The notes: generated from the letters alone by a model not told the origin. A DNA stretch of 64,000 nt from Tamlana crocina (GCA_040429635.1 CP158972.1:1126001-1190000); one strand, 5' to 3'. Positions 28,243-37,733 are shown, counted from the first letter of the stretch. Program-made: numbers and translations.

Positions 28243-28629
28243 TTATTTCTTATTAGCTAAAGATTTATCGTAACTCATAAAAAAGTTAATCCAAATATTT
28301 CGGGAAAGTCGCATGATTATTGGCATAAAAACAACCAATGTGCCTACTATTGAAATAAACATAACGTTGAGCCCCGCATTAAACACAAAAAACGAAATAA
28401 CAAAAGCGGCTGTGGCAAAAGCGATACCAACAGCGTAGCTTACGTACATGGCGCCATAAAAAAAAGACGGTTCAATTTTGTATTTGGTACCACAACAGCT
28501 ACAGGTTTCGTGCATATCCAAAACCTCTGTAAGGGCATACGGGTTTTTGTTTTTGTACATCGATTCGCCGTGGCATTTTGGGCAAGAACCGGTTAAAATG
28601 CTATATAGTTTACTTCCTTTTTTAAACAT
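28243..28629 (-). CDS. DUF983 family membrane protein
   Basis: A 128-residue protein with a zinc-ribbon-like N-terminus (CPKCHG and CSCCGTKY, two Cys-x2-Cys knuckles) followed by two or three transmembrane helices (about 55-75, 79-105), the layout of DUF983. No function is established for the family. It is divergent from the ABC-F gene. Confidence 0.85.
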   Translation of the reverse strand: MFKKGSKLYSILTGSCPKCHGESMYKNKNPYALTEVLDMHETCSCCGTKYKIEPSFFYGAMYVSYAVGIAFATAAFVISFFVFNAGLNVMFISIVGTLVVFMPIIMRLSRNIWINFFMSYDKSLANKK

Positions 28630-28716
28630 ATTATTTAATGTATTTTTGCAGCCAAGAATTGCAGTGTAAAAATACTATTTAATGAACAAAAACACTGTAA
28701 TTAAAGTTACATTTCT

Positions 28717-30627
28717 ATGATGAACATTCATAATTTATCCGTTTCATTTCAAGGAGAATATCTTTTTGAAGACATCACTTTTAAACTCGGAAACGGCGAC
28801 AGGGTAGGGTTAATTGGAAAAAATGGAGCAGGAAAGTCTACCATGCTTAAAATTTTATCAAAGGAAATGGAGCCCGATACCGGTCAGATTGCGGCCGATA
28901 AGGAACTTAAAATTGGCTTTTTAAAACAGGATATCGATTTTATTTTCGGTCGTACCGTTCTAGAGGAAGCCTATGAAGCGTTTACTGAAATTAAGGCTTT
29001 AGAAGCTAAAATGGATTCGGTAAACACACAAATGGTCGAACGCACTGACTACGAAAGCGAGGGCTATCACCAATTGATGGTTGATATTAATGAATTGCAG
29101 CACCAATATGAAATCTTGGGCGGTTACAATTATCAAGGTGACACCGAAAAAATCCTTCAAGGTTTAGGTTTTAAACGCGAGGAGTTCGATAAACTCACCG
29201 ATACCTTTTCGGGCGGATGGCGCATGCGCATCGAATTAGCCAAACTGTTGCTGCAAAACAACGATATTTTGCTTCTGGATGAGCCTACCAACCACTTGGA
29301 TATTGAATCGATTATTTGGTTGGAAGGGTTTTTGAAAAATTATGCAGGGGCAGTGGTAATCGTATCGCACGATAAAATGTTTTTGGATAATGTGACCAAC
29401 CGAACCATTGAGATTTCATTGGGAAGAATTTACGATTACCCCAAACCCTATTCAAAATATTTGGTGCTGCGCGAAGAGCTGCGAACCCAGCAGTTGGCTT
29501 CACAAAAAAACCAGCAAAAGCAGATTGAGCAAACTGAAAAACTAATTGAAAAATTCCGTGCAAAAGCCTCAAAAGCCACGATGGCACAATCGCTGATAAA
29601 AAAGCTGGACAAAATAGAGCGCATTGAAGTTGATGAAGACGATAATAGTGTAATGACGCTTAACTTTCCGGTTTCGGTGACGCCGGGAAAAGTAGTGGTC
29701 GAGGCCGAAGCTATTTCAAAAAGCTATGGTGAAAACCAAGTGCTTAAAAACATAGATTTGTTGATTGAGCGAGATAGTAAAACGGCATTTGTTGGGCAAA
29801 ACGGGCAAGGAAAATCCACTTTGGCAAAAATTATTATTGGAGAAATAAAGCACCAGGGAGAGCTAAAATTAGGGCACAACGTGCAGATTGGCTATTTTGC
29901 CCAAAATCAAGCCGAATATCTCGATGGCAATAAAACCGTGCTAGATACCATGATTGACGCGGCCAATGAAACCAACCGTAGTAAGGTGCGTGATATTTTG
30001 GGGTCGTTTTTGTTCCGAGGTGAAGAGGTTGAGAAATATGTGCGGGTACTTTCTGGTGGAGAGCGAAACCGATTGGCACTGGCAAAACTGATGCTTCAAC
30101 CATTCAATGTTTTAGTTATGGATGAGCCTACCAACCACTTGGACATCAAATCTAAAAATGTACTGAAGGAAGCTTTAAAACGCTTTGAAGGCACATTGAT
30201 TATAGTATCGCACGACCGTGATTTTCTTCAAGGGCTAACCAATGTGGTTTATGAATTTAAAGACCACAGGCTTAAAGAGTATTTGGGCGATATTGATTTT
30301 TATTTGGAACAACGCCAAGTCGCCAGTTTACGGGAAGTTGAAAAACGTACGGTGGTTGCCACAAAACCCAAAGAAAAAAAGCAACAGAGTTACGAAGAGC
30401 AAAAAAAGCTAAAATCGCTAAACAATAAGTTGAGTAACGTAGAGGCAAAAATCAATCAATTGGAGCGCGATATTAAAGCGATTGATGTCGAGTTGGAAGT
30501 TAATTATGAAGAAGTGACCTCAAAGCCCAATTTCTTTGATAATTATCAAAAGAAGAAAACCGATTTGCAGAACTATATGCAAAAGTGGGAAGATATTCAA
30601 TTGGAAATTGAAGCTTTCGAAAGGTAG
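28717..30627 (+). CDS. ABC-F family ATPase
   Basis: A 636-residue soluble protein with two ABC ATPase domains and no membrane segment. The Walker A motifs are GKNGAGKST (about 35-43) and GQNGQGKST (about 364-372), and the signature motifs are FSGGW and LSGGE. A linker between the two domains (about 255-310) and a C-terminal coiled coil (about 555-636) are also present. ABC-F proteins act on the ribosome, either in translation control or antibiotic protection. The size and C-terminal coiled coil resemble the Uup/YdiF type rather than EttA. A TATTTTTG box at 28641-28648 may be part of its promoter. Confidence 0.9.
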   Translation: MMNIHNLSVSFQGEYLFEDITFKLGNGDRVGLIGKNGAGKSTMLKILSKEMEPDTGQIAADKELKIGFLKQDIDFIFGRTVLEEAYEAFTEIKALEAKMDSVNTQMVERTDYESEGYHQLMVDINELQHQYEILGGYNYQGDTEKILQGLGFKREEFDKLTDTFSGGWRMRIELAKLLLQNNDILLLDEPTNHLDIESIIWLEGFLKNYAGAVVIVSHDKMFLDNVTNRTIEISLGRIYDYPKPYSKYLVLREELRTQQLASQKNQQKQIEQTEKLIEKFRAKASKATMAQSLIKKLDKIERIEVDEDDNSVMTLNFPVSVTPGKVVVEAEAISKSYGENQVLKNIDLLIERDSKTAFVGQNGQGKSTLAKIIIGEIKHQGELKLGHNVQIGYFAQNQAEYLDGNKTVLDTMIDAANETNRSKVRDILGSFLFRGEEVEKYVRVLSGGERNRLALAKLMLQPFNVLVMDEPTNHLDIKSKNVLKEALKRFEGTLIIVSHDRDFLQGLTNVVYEFKDHRLKEYLGDIDFYLEQRQVASLREVEKRTVVATKPKEKKQQSYEEQKKLKSLNNKLSNVEAKINQLERDIKAIDVELEVNYEEVTSKPNFFDNYQKKKTDLQNYMQKWEDIQLEIEAFER

Positions 30628-30735
30628 TTCATCGAAGTGCAAATGTTAAAAAATAATGTATTTCATCGAATAAAATAGTTTTTTGTCTAGGTTTGGGTTA
30701 TTTTTGTGAGAGAATTAATCCCCCAAATCTAAAAT

Positions 30736-31557
30736 ATGAAAACTTTAAAACTTGTCGTTTTGTGTTTTTTTACAACAGCTTATTCTTTTGCAAGTATTTC
30801 TTCAACTGAAAGAGAGGCGTTAATAGCTGTGTATAATGCAACAAATGGAGCTAATTGGAACACTTCGTGGGACCTAAATACTACGGTAGACAAATGGTAC
30901 GGCGTTAAAGTTGAAGCTGGTAAAGTGGTAGAAATCAATTTACAATTCAACAATTTATCTGGAACATTGCCTCAAGAAATAGGGAATTTAACAGGTTTAC
31001 GAACCATAAACTTAGGCTTCAATAAATTAAGCGGAGAACTTCCCTCATCATTAAGAAACCTTAAAGAATTAACAGCTTTAGAATTGTTTATGAACCGTTT
31101 TGAAGGACAAATTCCTTCTGAACTTGGTGAATTAAAAAAGCTTGAGTCATTACAGTTGTACAGTAATAAATTTACTGGAGAAATACCAAACTCTTTAATG
31201 AGGTTGACTAATTTGAAGGTGCTTTTGTTAGGAAGTAATTTTCTAACAGGACCGATTCCAGCCGAGATTGGTGCTTTATCAAACTTGCAAAAGTTTAGTG
31301 TGATGGATAACCAGATGTACGGCGAAATTCCTTCAGAAATGGCTAGTTTGACTGAATTGGAAGAGTTGTTGTTATCAACAAATCAATTTACAGGTGATAT
31401 TCCAAAAGAGTTTTTGAATTTAGAAAAACTGAATACGTTTATGGTAAGTGATAATAATCTGAATTACGAGTATATAAGTATTTCAGGTAAAAACCCGCCA
31501 GCATTGATGATGGAAATAGAAAATTCTACCGCTGTAATGGATTTAGAAAAAGAATAA
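30736..31557 (+). CDS. Secreted leucine-rich-repeat protein (plant-type LRR)
   Basis: A 273-residue exported protein: signal peptide (about 1-19), an LRR N-terminal cap (STEREALIAVYNATNGANW with W-rich block DKWYGV), then about seven 24-residue repeats of the type LxxLxLxxNxLxGxIPxxL. That is the pattern of plant LRRs also seen in Bacteroidota surface proteins. No T9SS C-terminal domain or transmembrane anchor was seen, so it probably stays in the periplasm or is released. A terminator follows. Confidence 0.85.
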   Translation: MKTLKLVVLCFFTTAYSFASISSTEREALIAVYNATNGANWNTSWDLNTTVDKWYGVKVEAGKVVEINLQFNNLSGTLPQEIGNLTGLRTINLGFNKLSGELPSSLRNLKELTALELFMNRFEGQIPSELGELKKLESLQLYSNKFTGEIPNSLMRLTNLKVLLLGSNFLTGPIPAEIGALSNLQKFSVMDNQMYGEIPSEMASLTELEELLLSTNQFTGDIPKEFLNLEKLNTFMVSDNNLNYEYISISGKNPPALMMEIENSTAVMDLEKE

Positions 31558-31584
31558 AGTAAAGCTTATAATTTTGTTTAAAGG

Positions 31585-31614
31585 GAGCCATCGAATATTT
31601 TGATGGCTTTTTTT
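31585..31614 (+). terminator. Terminator of the LRR gene
   Basis: AGCCATC / TGATGGCT arms, 8-base loop, T7 tail. Confidence 0.8.
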
Positions 31615-31624
31615 ATATTTATAA

Positions 31625-31808
31625 ATGATTGAACATTATTTTACTTGTCCATATTGTTGGGAACAAATTTCCATGTTGTTGGATAACTCTATTTCTGACC
31701 GAGAAATATATCGAAGATTGTGAAGTCTGCTGTAACCCGATTCAAATAGGTTTAAAATTTAATGGGACGCAATTAATAGATTTTCAGATAAGTAATATAG
31801 AACAATAA
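31625..31808 (+). pseudogene. CPXCG-motif cysteine-rich protein, broken by a one-base shift
   Basis: The first frame starts MIEHYFTCPYCWEQISMLL and stops after 32 codons (TGA at 31721). In the +1 frame the family sequence continues as YIEDCEVCCNPI to a stop at 31806. Together they make the usual ~60-residue zinc-ribbon protein with Cys-Pro-Tyr-Cys and Cys-x2-Cys-Cys knuckles. The shift lies near 31697-31705. One base too many, or a sequencing error, would explain it. The function of the family is unknown. Confidence 0.75.
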
Positions 31809-31826
31809 ATTTTTATTGCTAAATGC

Positions 31827-31856
31827 TTGCAGAAACTAAAAAGGGTTGTATATTTG
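31827..31856 (+). promoter_or_regulatory. Promoter of the initiator tRNA
   Basis: TTG (31827-31829), 19 bases, TATATTTG (31849-31856): perfect match to the phylum consensus, 11 bases before the tRNA 5' end. Confidence 0.85.
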
Positions 31857-31867
31857 CAGTCCAATAT

Positions 31868-31940
<73 letters not shown>

Positions 31941-31994
31941 CTAAGTTTAAAACGAACGTAATGAGCGGTTTAGGTTTTCCTAAACCGTTTTTTT

Positions 31995-33351
31995 ATGCTC
32001 ACCATTAAACAAATACTTACCTTTGCATACGATAGTGAATACGAAAGTGCATACGATTTGTCAGAAAAGCGACCATTTTCCCAGCCCAAAATCTACACCG
32101 GCAACGGTGACCTGAATAAGCGCTGGTACGTGTACTTTTCGTTCCGTGACCCCGGGACGTGCCGTTTGAAACGCCAGACCCCGATATACGGAAACGCCAA
32201 TGGCTACAAGACCAAGGAAGAGCGTTTGGCGGTATTGACCGTGCTTCAAAAAACACTGTTGCGGCTTTTGAGAAAAGGTTTTAATCCCTATAAGGACAAT
32301 ACGGAACTTTTCAATAGCCTTTACAATGGGACTAGCGAAGCCCCTAAAGCGGAAGGCTCGAAAGAAGATGATGGAACGGGGCAACCCAAAGAGCCGAATC
32401 CCATTGAAAGGCAGTTACCTAAACAGGCAGAAACGGAAGCCGAGAACGGAGCGACACTTGACGAAGCCTTCAGCCTCGATGCCGAGATCAAATCGGAGAC
32501 GCTCCAGCCCAGTAGCCAGCGCTCCTACAACAGCCACATCAACGTGTTCAGGAAATGGCTGGCGGAAAACCGCCCCAAAATGGAATACATCGGGCAGCTG
32601 GACAAGCAGACCGTACTGGACTTCCTGAAACATATACTCAAAAATTCATCGGCAAGGAACAGGAACAACTACCGGGCCAGCCTGAGCAGTCTGTTCTCTA
32701 CATTGGAGGAGCATGAATATGTAAGTAGCAATTTTGTTAAGAGGATAAAGGTCTACAAGTCCAATCCAAAGCGCAACAAAAGCTATACCGACACTCAGCA
32801 ACAGGAAATATTCGACCATTTGGAAAAGGAGGATCCGTTGCTCTTACTCTTCATAAAGTTCGTGTCGTACAATTTTTTTGAAGCCGATCGAGGTTTGTCG
32901 TCTAAAAGTGGGCGATATCGATCTTGAAAAGCGCACGCTCAGCTTTAAGGCCAAGAACAGTGAGCACAAGACGAAGATCATCCCCGAAATACTTTGGCGC
33001 GACCTGCCAGACCTTTCAGCATTTAACAGGGAAGACTTTCTTTTTACGCCACAGGGCCTGGGCGGGCAATGGGAAGGGACGGCCGATAGCAAACGCAATT
33101 ATTTTTCCAAACGCTTCAAGAAGGTGGTCAAGGAGAAGTTTTTGTTGGGGGATGACCATGGCATGTACAGCTTTAGGCATACCTTTATATCGAAACTTTA
33201 CAAAGAACTGGAAAAGGCCTCATCGCCGCACGCCGCAAAGAGCAAGTTGATGCAGATTACGGGGCACAGCTCGATGAAGGCGTTGGAACAGTACCTACGG
33301 AGCATAGACGCAGAATTACCGGAGGACTATTCCGAAATGATTAAAAATTGA
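31995..33351 (+). pseudogene. Tyrosine-type site-specific integrase, frameshifted
   Basis: Two frames together make one integrase. The first (31995-32927) has the N-terminal Arm-like part, an acidic linker and the SAM-like core-binding domain (about 165-255). The second continues the catalytic domain from about 32877 with EVCRLKVGDID, YSFRHTF and GHSSMKALEQYL (Tyr nucleophile near the end). The break falls in a run of seven T (32873-32879); six T would restore the frame. The first catalytic Arg (family pattern RPxE) appears as Lys (KPIE), and the usual His of HxLR is Tyr. If real, the frameshift inactivates the enzyme. Confidence 0.8.
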
Positions 33352-34025
33352 TGGGAGACAGACTTGAACATTTTATAACCGCCTCGATCTTCGACCTTAT
33401 GGACTCGACGTTGTTCTACGTGCCGGAAATATTGGTCGATACCTTTTCGCCGGAGGAAAAAGAGGCATGGGCGCCCCATGTGAACCAATTGATGCTGGTA
33501 GATGGCAACGGGTTCAATTTTATCGTAGAGGAAGACGATGTGGCCATCCAGGTGATGAAAAAGTTCAATAAGCTCAGCGAAGTGGTTTTTTCGCTCTACA
33601 ACCTAAAGGACCAATTTGGCGAATCGGCCTTTCGGTACGCAGTCGAAAAGTACGGCGGGCTGGTGGCACTGTTCCATTATGTTACGGACTGGATGGACAA
33701 CAATTGCCAGAAGGATATAGCGGACCTGACCGAAAACCACAAAAAGGCCTTTAGCTTACAGCGCCAACTGCATCTGGATCACAAGCTCGATTTCGAGAAA
33801 CGGTTCGCACTGCCAAAAACAGAGATTGGGGCAAACAGCCCAATAGTAGAGTTGGTCAAAAAGAGCTTTGGAGGTTTGGTGCCCAATCCCAACACCCGGA
33901 CGGCTACTGGAACCAACGACCGCCAGACCAAAAAGGAGCGCTTACAAAAGATCAAGTGCGGTACCGAGGAAACAGCCGAAAAATACCTCTTATCTACGGT
34001 TTTTGGTATCAAATTTGAAAAATAG
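33351..34025 (+). CDS. Hypothetical protein of the integrase module
   Basis: A 224-residue soluble, mostly helical protein starting at the ATG at 33351, which overlaps the integrase stop by one base (TGATG), so it is co-translated with it. An in-frame TTG one codon upstream is unlikely to be used. I recognise no domain. The C-terminal part is basic (KKERLQKIKCGTEETAEKYLLSTVFG) and the region 55-110 is weakly amphipathic. Coupling to the integrase suggests a role in element maintenance, but that is inference. Confidence 0.65.
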   Translation: MGDRLEHFITASIFDLMDSTLFYVPEILVDTFSPEEKEAWAPHVNQLMLVDGNGFNFIVEEDDVAIQVMKKFNKLSEVVFSLYNLKDQFGESAFRYAVEKYGGLVALFHYVTDWMDNNCQKDIADLTENHKKAFSLQRQLHLDHKLDFEKRFALPKTEIGANSPIVELVKKSFGGLVPNPNTRTATGTNDRQTKKERLQKIKCGTEETAEKYLLSTVFGIKFEK

Positions 34026-34032
34026 AGACTAT

Positions 34033-34064
34033 TATGCGTAAAATAAACGTATATTTGACGCATA
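34033..34064 (+). promoter_or_regulatory. 32-bp near-palindromic operator overlapping a -7 box
   Basis: Arms TATGCGT and ACGCATA frame a symmetric interior (28 of 32 positions pair in the palindrome). It ends right against the next ATG and contains TATATTTG (34050-34057). Symmetry around ACGT suggests a dimeric repressor site and a nearly leaderless transcript. Confidence 0.65.
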
Positions 34065-34508
34065 ATGAACGAACCAAGATTTTATACCTGTAAGTTCTGC
34101 TATAAAGAATACGTGCCCACAAGGCGGGGCGCACAAAAATATTGCAGCGATACTTGCCGCTCCAAAGCCTACCACCATAGAAAATTACGAAAAAATGGTC
34201 TGGAGAAGAAGGGGACGCTGCCCGATAAGTACGCTGCTGACAAAAAGCCGCCCGGTAAACAATCGGTGGACAAGATGAGCCTGGCCGGAGTGGGCAACGC
34301 CACCATGGGGACCCTGGCGGCGGATGCCTTTAAATCTATTCTGACCAAATACGAGAACAAGGCGGCTACCAAAAAAGACATCATGGAACTTAAGTCTGTT
34401 TTGAGCGGCGCCAGATATTATCCCGTAAAAAATATGATAAGGGACTCTCTTGGAAGGGCGCCGCACTATGACATGGAAACTGGGAATGTGGTTTATTTAT
34501 TGGTATAG
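34065..34508 (+). CDS. Small zinc-ribbon protein of the integrase module
   Basis: A 147-residue basic protein. The N-terminal 45 residues form a Cys4 zinc ribbon (YTCKFCYKEY then YCSDTCRSKAYHHRK), a type found in DNA-binding proteins of mobile elements in this phylum. The remaining part is Lys-rich with a helical C-terminus. Its ATG abuts a strong palindrome that covers its own promoter box, so it may repress itself. Target and role on the element are unknown. Confidence 0.7.
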   Translation: MNEPRFYTCKFCYKEYVPTRRGAQKYCSDTCRSKAYHHRKLRKNGLEKKGTLPDKYAADKKPPGKQSVDKMSLAGVGNATMGTLAADAFKSILTKYENKAATKKDIMELKSVLSGARYYPVKNMIRDSLGRAPHYDMETGNVVYLLV

Positions 34509-34670
34509 TCAATGAGTCAAAGTCAATATTGTGGAAAAACTGACAAAATCGTTCAAGGTTAAAGAGAAACTTTCTCTAGGAATTCAAGAATACAGGCGTA
34601 TGGTTGTAAGCCTCCCATAAAATCGAACTGTTTAAAAGTGTAAAAATAATATTAACTTTAAACAGTAATT

Positions 34671-34937
34671 ATGAGAAGAAGTAAATTTAGTCCACAGCAA
34701 ATAGCTAAGATTTTAAAAGAGTTCGATAACGGCAAGAGTGTTGAACAGATAACGCGCGAACATGGAGTAAGTACATCTGCCTTTTATAAATGGCGAGAAC
34801 GTTATGCAGGCATGAACGGAAAAGAACTAAAGCGTATTAAAGAATTAGAAGAGGAAAATCGCAAACTTAAACAGATGTATGCAACTTTAGCCTTAGACCA
34901 CCAAATGGCTAAAGAAATAATTGAAAAAAAGCTATAA
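34671..34937 (+). CDS. IS3-family transposase OrfA
   Basis: An 88-residue DNA-binding protein: helix-turn-helix (QIAKILKEFDNGKSVEQI ... STSAFYKWRERYAG) and a leucine-zipper-like tail (RIKELEEENRKLKQMY). Near its end is the slippery run A-AAA-AAG (34925-34931) at which a -1 shift would fuse it to OrfB, as in other IS3 elements; the -1 frame is open from there. Confidence 0.9.
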   Translation: MRRSKFSPQQIAKILKEFDNGKSVEQITREHGVSTSAFYKWRERYAGMNGKELKRIKELEEENRKLKQMYATLALDHQMAKEIIEKKL

Positions 34938-35800
34938 AGCCCTGCCGTAAGCGGAGTATTGCAAAGGAACTTATTCATTACGGTATCAGTAGGGCGTGCC
35001 GTGTTCTCAATATGAGTAAGAGTGTCTATTATTACACACCATTACCTAAGGACGATCTCGAGATAGAACAAGCTTTACAGCAAAAGGCTTAAGAGCATTC
35101 TGAAGAAGGATTTTGGAAAGCCTATGACCGATTACGAGAAGAGGGCAAACCTTGGAATCACAAACGTGTGCATAGGGTTTATGTTTCTTTAGGGCTGCCT
35201 TTGAGAAGAAAGGTAAAGAAACGTTTGCCTGTTAGAGTAAAAGAGCCTTTAGAGGTTCCTAATGAGCTCAATCATACTTGGAGTATGGATTTTGTAACCG
35301 ATGTTTTAGAGAACAAAAGACGTTTTAGAGCATTTAATATCATTGATGATTTTAACCGAGAAGTTCTTCATATAGAAATAGATTTTTCATTGACTAGTAA
35401 TCGCATAGTCTGGGTGCTTAACCACCTAATAAATAAAAAAGGAAAACCCCAGAAGATACGAATGGATAACGGCCCTGAGTTTATCGCTAATATCACTAAT
35501 GAATGGAGTCAAATGCATGGAATAGATTTTAAATATATTCAACCAGGAAAACCAACTCAAAATGCTTTTATAGAACGCTTTAATGGAAGTTATAGACGTG
35601 GAGTTCTAAACAAATACATATTCGAAGATCTTGATCAAGTTAGAGAACAAACCCAGATATGGATAGATGACTATAACAACCACAGACCACACGATGCTCT
35701 AGGAAAAATTTCTCCAATTAAATATGCAAAAATTAATTCTCATGGAGCTAGCTCCATGAGAATTAAAAACAGTAATTTTAAACCAGTTTTAGAAAATTAA
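34925..35800 (+). pseudogene. IS3-family transposase OrfB with an internal stop
   Basis: Entered by -1 frameshift at 34925, the frame reads KELIHYGIS, then meets TAA at 35090-35092 where family members would have a codon such as GAA (QQKA[16 protein letters not shown]). After the stop it runs intact to 35800 with the DDE catalytic residues in [14 protein letters not shown] and [13 protein letters not shown] single G-to-T change explains the break. A shorter product could start at 35168. Confidence 0.85.
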
Positions 35801-35904
35801 GCAGTTCTAATATGGGGAAGCTTACATGGTGTAAATAATGTTTTATGTTTGATTCCGAAAATTATATTTGGCTTTTTAATTTTTATATTAGTAAAATTTA
35901 AATT

Positions 35905-37689
35905 TTGAATTGCCAAAAATCTATAGCAGTACTCCCATTCGTCAATATGAGTAACAATATTGATAACGAATATTTCTGCGATGGATTAACTGAAGAGATA
36001 ATTAATGCTTTAGCAAAAATAAAAGGCCTTTCTGTAACCTCGCGAACATCTTCATTTTATTTTAAGAACAAAAAAGTAACAGCTAAAGAGATTAGAGAAA
36101 AGTTAAAGGTGGCCGCCTTTATTGAAGGGAGTGTAAGAACATCAAAAAAGAAAATGCGCATTACAGTGCAAATGATCGATACTGTTGACGATTTTCATTT
36201 CTGGTCAGAAACATTTGATAGAAACCCAGAAAATGTTTTTCAGGTACAAGATGAAATTAGTCTATTCATCGCAGAGAAGTTAAGGGAACATATTGGCCAT
36301 TTAGAAATAGGGGAAAAGTTAGTAGAACCTATTGATGTACCCATTGATATTTATAAAGAATATCTAAAGGGCAGATTTTATTTGATGAAGCTAGACTATG
36401 ATAACATCATTAAGTCATTTGTAATATTTAATAATATTACCAAGAAAGAACCCGGTTTCCTTAATCCTTATTTAGATATAAATTTAGGGTATACATACAT
36501 GGGTGCTTTAGGATTATTGCCAGCTTACGAAGCTTTTCATAAAGCGCAGCCATATTTTCAAAAGGCTTTGACTCTTGATCCAAATTCAGCAAGAGTCCAA
36601 TTGAATTTATCTTGGATTGAATGTTGGCAGAACTGGAATTTAGAGAAGGCTTACGAACATGTTAATAAAGCATTAGAGATTCAACCAGCAGATGATATTT
36701 ACTTAACCATTTCTAACTATTTAACCGTTGAAGGAAAATTAGATCCAGCGCAAAACTATTTAGATAAGGCCTTACAATTAGATCCGTTTTCTGCGATGAA
36801 TCATCATTATAAAGGCTTCTTGCTTTACCTACAGGAAAAGTACAATGAAGCAATTCCTTATTTACAGAAAGCTTTAGAGTTAAATGGTGATTTACCTTTT
36901 CCTCCCTTATATATTGGTGAATGTTTGTTGCTTACAGGTAAACATGCAGAAGCTATTAATTATTACAATAACTTAAAAGGCGTTTCAGTAAGTGATTTAA
37001 CTCAACTTGGTGGTTTAACCATGTGCTATGCCAAAACTAATGATATTGTAAAGTGCAAAGAAAAGATGGTAGAGCTTGAAGGTTATTTACAATCTGATAA
37101 TATAGATAAAGCATTTAATTTCTTGATTTTAGTAAATGTGTTATTGGGTAACTACAATAAGGCAATAGACCTTGTAGAACAAGCTTTTGAAAATCACTTA
37201 CCTTTAATTTTATTATTAAATACCGAGCCTCTATTAAAACCTATAAGAAACAACAAACGCTTTAAAGGCATCATGCTCAAAGCAATTCCTGATAATGTTA
37301 ACTACAAGCAGAAAAAAAAGTACAAACACGCTTTGCTGGATACAACCGAAATTAAAAAGTACAGTAAAGAATTAGAGCAACTAATGATAGATTATAAACT
37401 CTACATAAATCCAGATCTATCATTAAAAGATCTAGCATCGTACTTAGAGCTTCCAGCAAATTACGTCTCTCAATTATTAAATCTAGGTTTTGATAAAAAT
37501 TTCTCAGAATATGTCAATACCTTTAGAGTAAATGAATTTAAAGAACGCATTCTTTTAGAAGAAAACAAAGGTTTAACAATAATGGCAATTGCCTATGATA
37601 GTGGGTTTAATTCTAAAACAGTGTTTAATACGTTTTTCAAAAAAATGGAAGGGAAAACACCCAATGCTTATCTAAAATCCCATCAATAG
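35905..37689 (+). CDS. TolB-like/TPR/AraC transcriptional regulator, paralogue 1
   Basis: A 594-residue regulator. Residues 1-125 form a TolB-like (FlgO/CadC-type) domain beginning QKSIAVLPFVNMSNNIDNEYFCDG. Residues about 145-400 hold TPR repeats (for example AYEHVNKALEIQP and YNEAIPYLQKALEL). The last 110 residues are an AraC-type double helix-turn-helix ending GFNSKTVFNTFFKKMEGKTP. There is no transmembrane segment, so it is a cytoplasmic regulator, possibly sensing a protein or peptide through the TPR part. The start is a TTG; no ATG precedes the conserved residues. A TATATTTG box lies at 35863-35870. A close paralogue is at 43278. Confidence 0.85.
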   Translation: MNCQKSIAVLPFVNMSNNIDNEYFCDGLTEEIINALAKIKGLSVTSRTSSFYFKNKKVTAKEIREKLKVAAFIEGSVRTSKKKMRITVQMIDTVDDFHFWSETFDRNPENVFQVQDEISLFIAEKLREHIGHLEIGEKLVEPIDVPIDIYKEYLKGRFYLMKLDYDNIIKSFVIFNNITKKEPGFLNPYLDINLGYTYMGALGLLPAYEAFHKAQPYFQKALTLDPNSARVQLNLSWIECWQNWNLEKAYEHVNKALEIQPADDIYLTISNYLTVEGKLDPAQNYLDKALQLDPFSAMNHHYKGFLLYLQEKYNEAIPYLQKALELNGDLPFPPLYIGECLLLTGKHAEAINYYNNLKGVSVSDLTQLGGLTMCYAKTNDIVKCKEKMVELEGYLQSDNIDKAFNFLILVNVLLGNYNKAIDLVEQAFENHLPLILLLNTEPLLKPIRNNKRFKGIMLKAIPDNVNYKQKKKYKHALLDTTEIKKYSKELEQLMIDYKLYINPDLSLKDLASYLELPANYVSQLLNLGFDKNFSEYVNTFRVNEFKERILLEENKGLTIMAIAYDSGFNSKTVFNTFFKKMEGKTPNAYLKSHQ

Positions 37690-37733
37690 AATTAGTTCTG
37701 ATTTATAAAATAGGACGTTTATCATTTCATTGA

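Larger units (their letters stand above)
31941..34604 (+). mobile_element. tRNA-adjacent integrase module (left part of an integrative element)
   Basis: From the 3' end of the tRNA to the IS element, the DNA is visibly richer in G+C and uses more G/C-ending codons than either flank. It encodes a tyrosine integrase (frameshifted), an overlapping hypothetical gene and a zinc-ribbon protein. This is the layout of an element integrated at a tRNA 3' end. No second copy of the tRNA end was found to the right within the window, so the far boundary is unknown. Confidence 0.5.
34605..35826 (+). mobile_element. IS3-family insertion sequence, full length
   Basis: A 1,222-bp element with ends TGTAAGCCTCCC... 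and ...GGGGAAGCTTACA that are imperfect inverted repeats over about 25 bases (both share a GAACTG block further in). The host tetramer TGGT flanks both ends (34601-34604 and 35827-35830), a target duplication of the size IS3 elements make. It contains orfA and an orfB with one nonsense codon, so it is probably unable to move unaided. Confidence 0.85.

Noticed and set aside
32878-33351. Second integrase-like frame as a separate gene
   Set aside because: It starts in the middle of the catalytic domain and joins the first frame exactly at the T7 run; it is one broken gene.
33351-34508. Toxin-antitoxin pair after the integrase
   Set aside because: Neither protein resembles a known toxin or antitoxin and the two are expressed from different promoters; only position would suggest it.
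35863-35870. TATATTTG before 35905 as a full promoter
   Set aside because: No TTG at 17-21 bases upstream, so I keep it only as a box mentioned with the gene.
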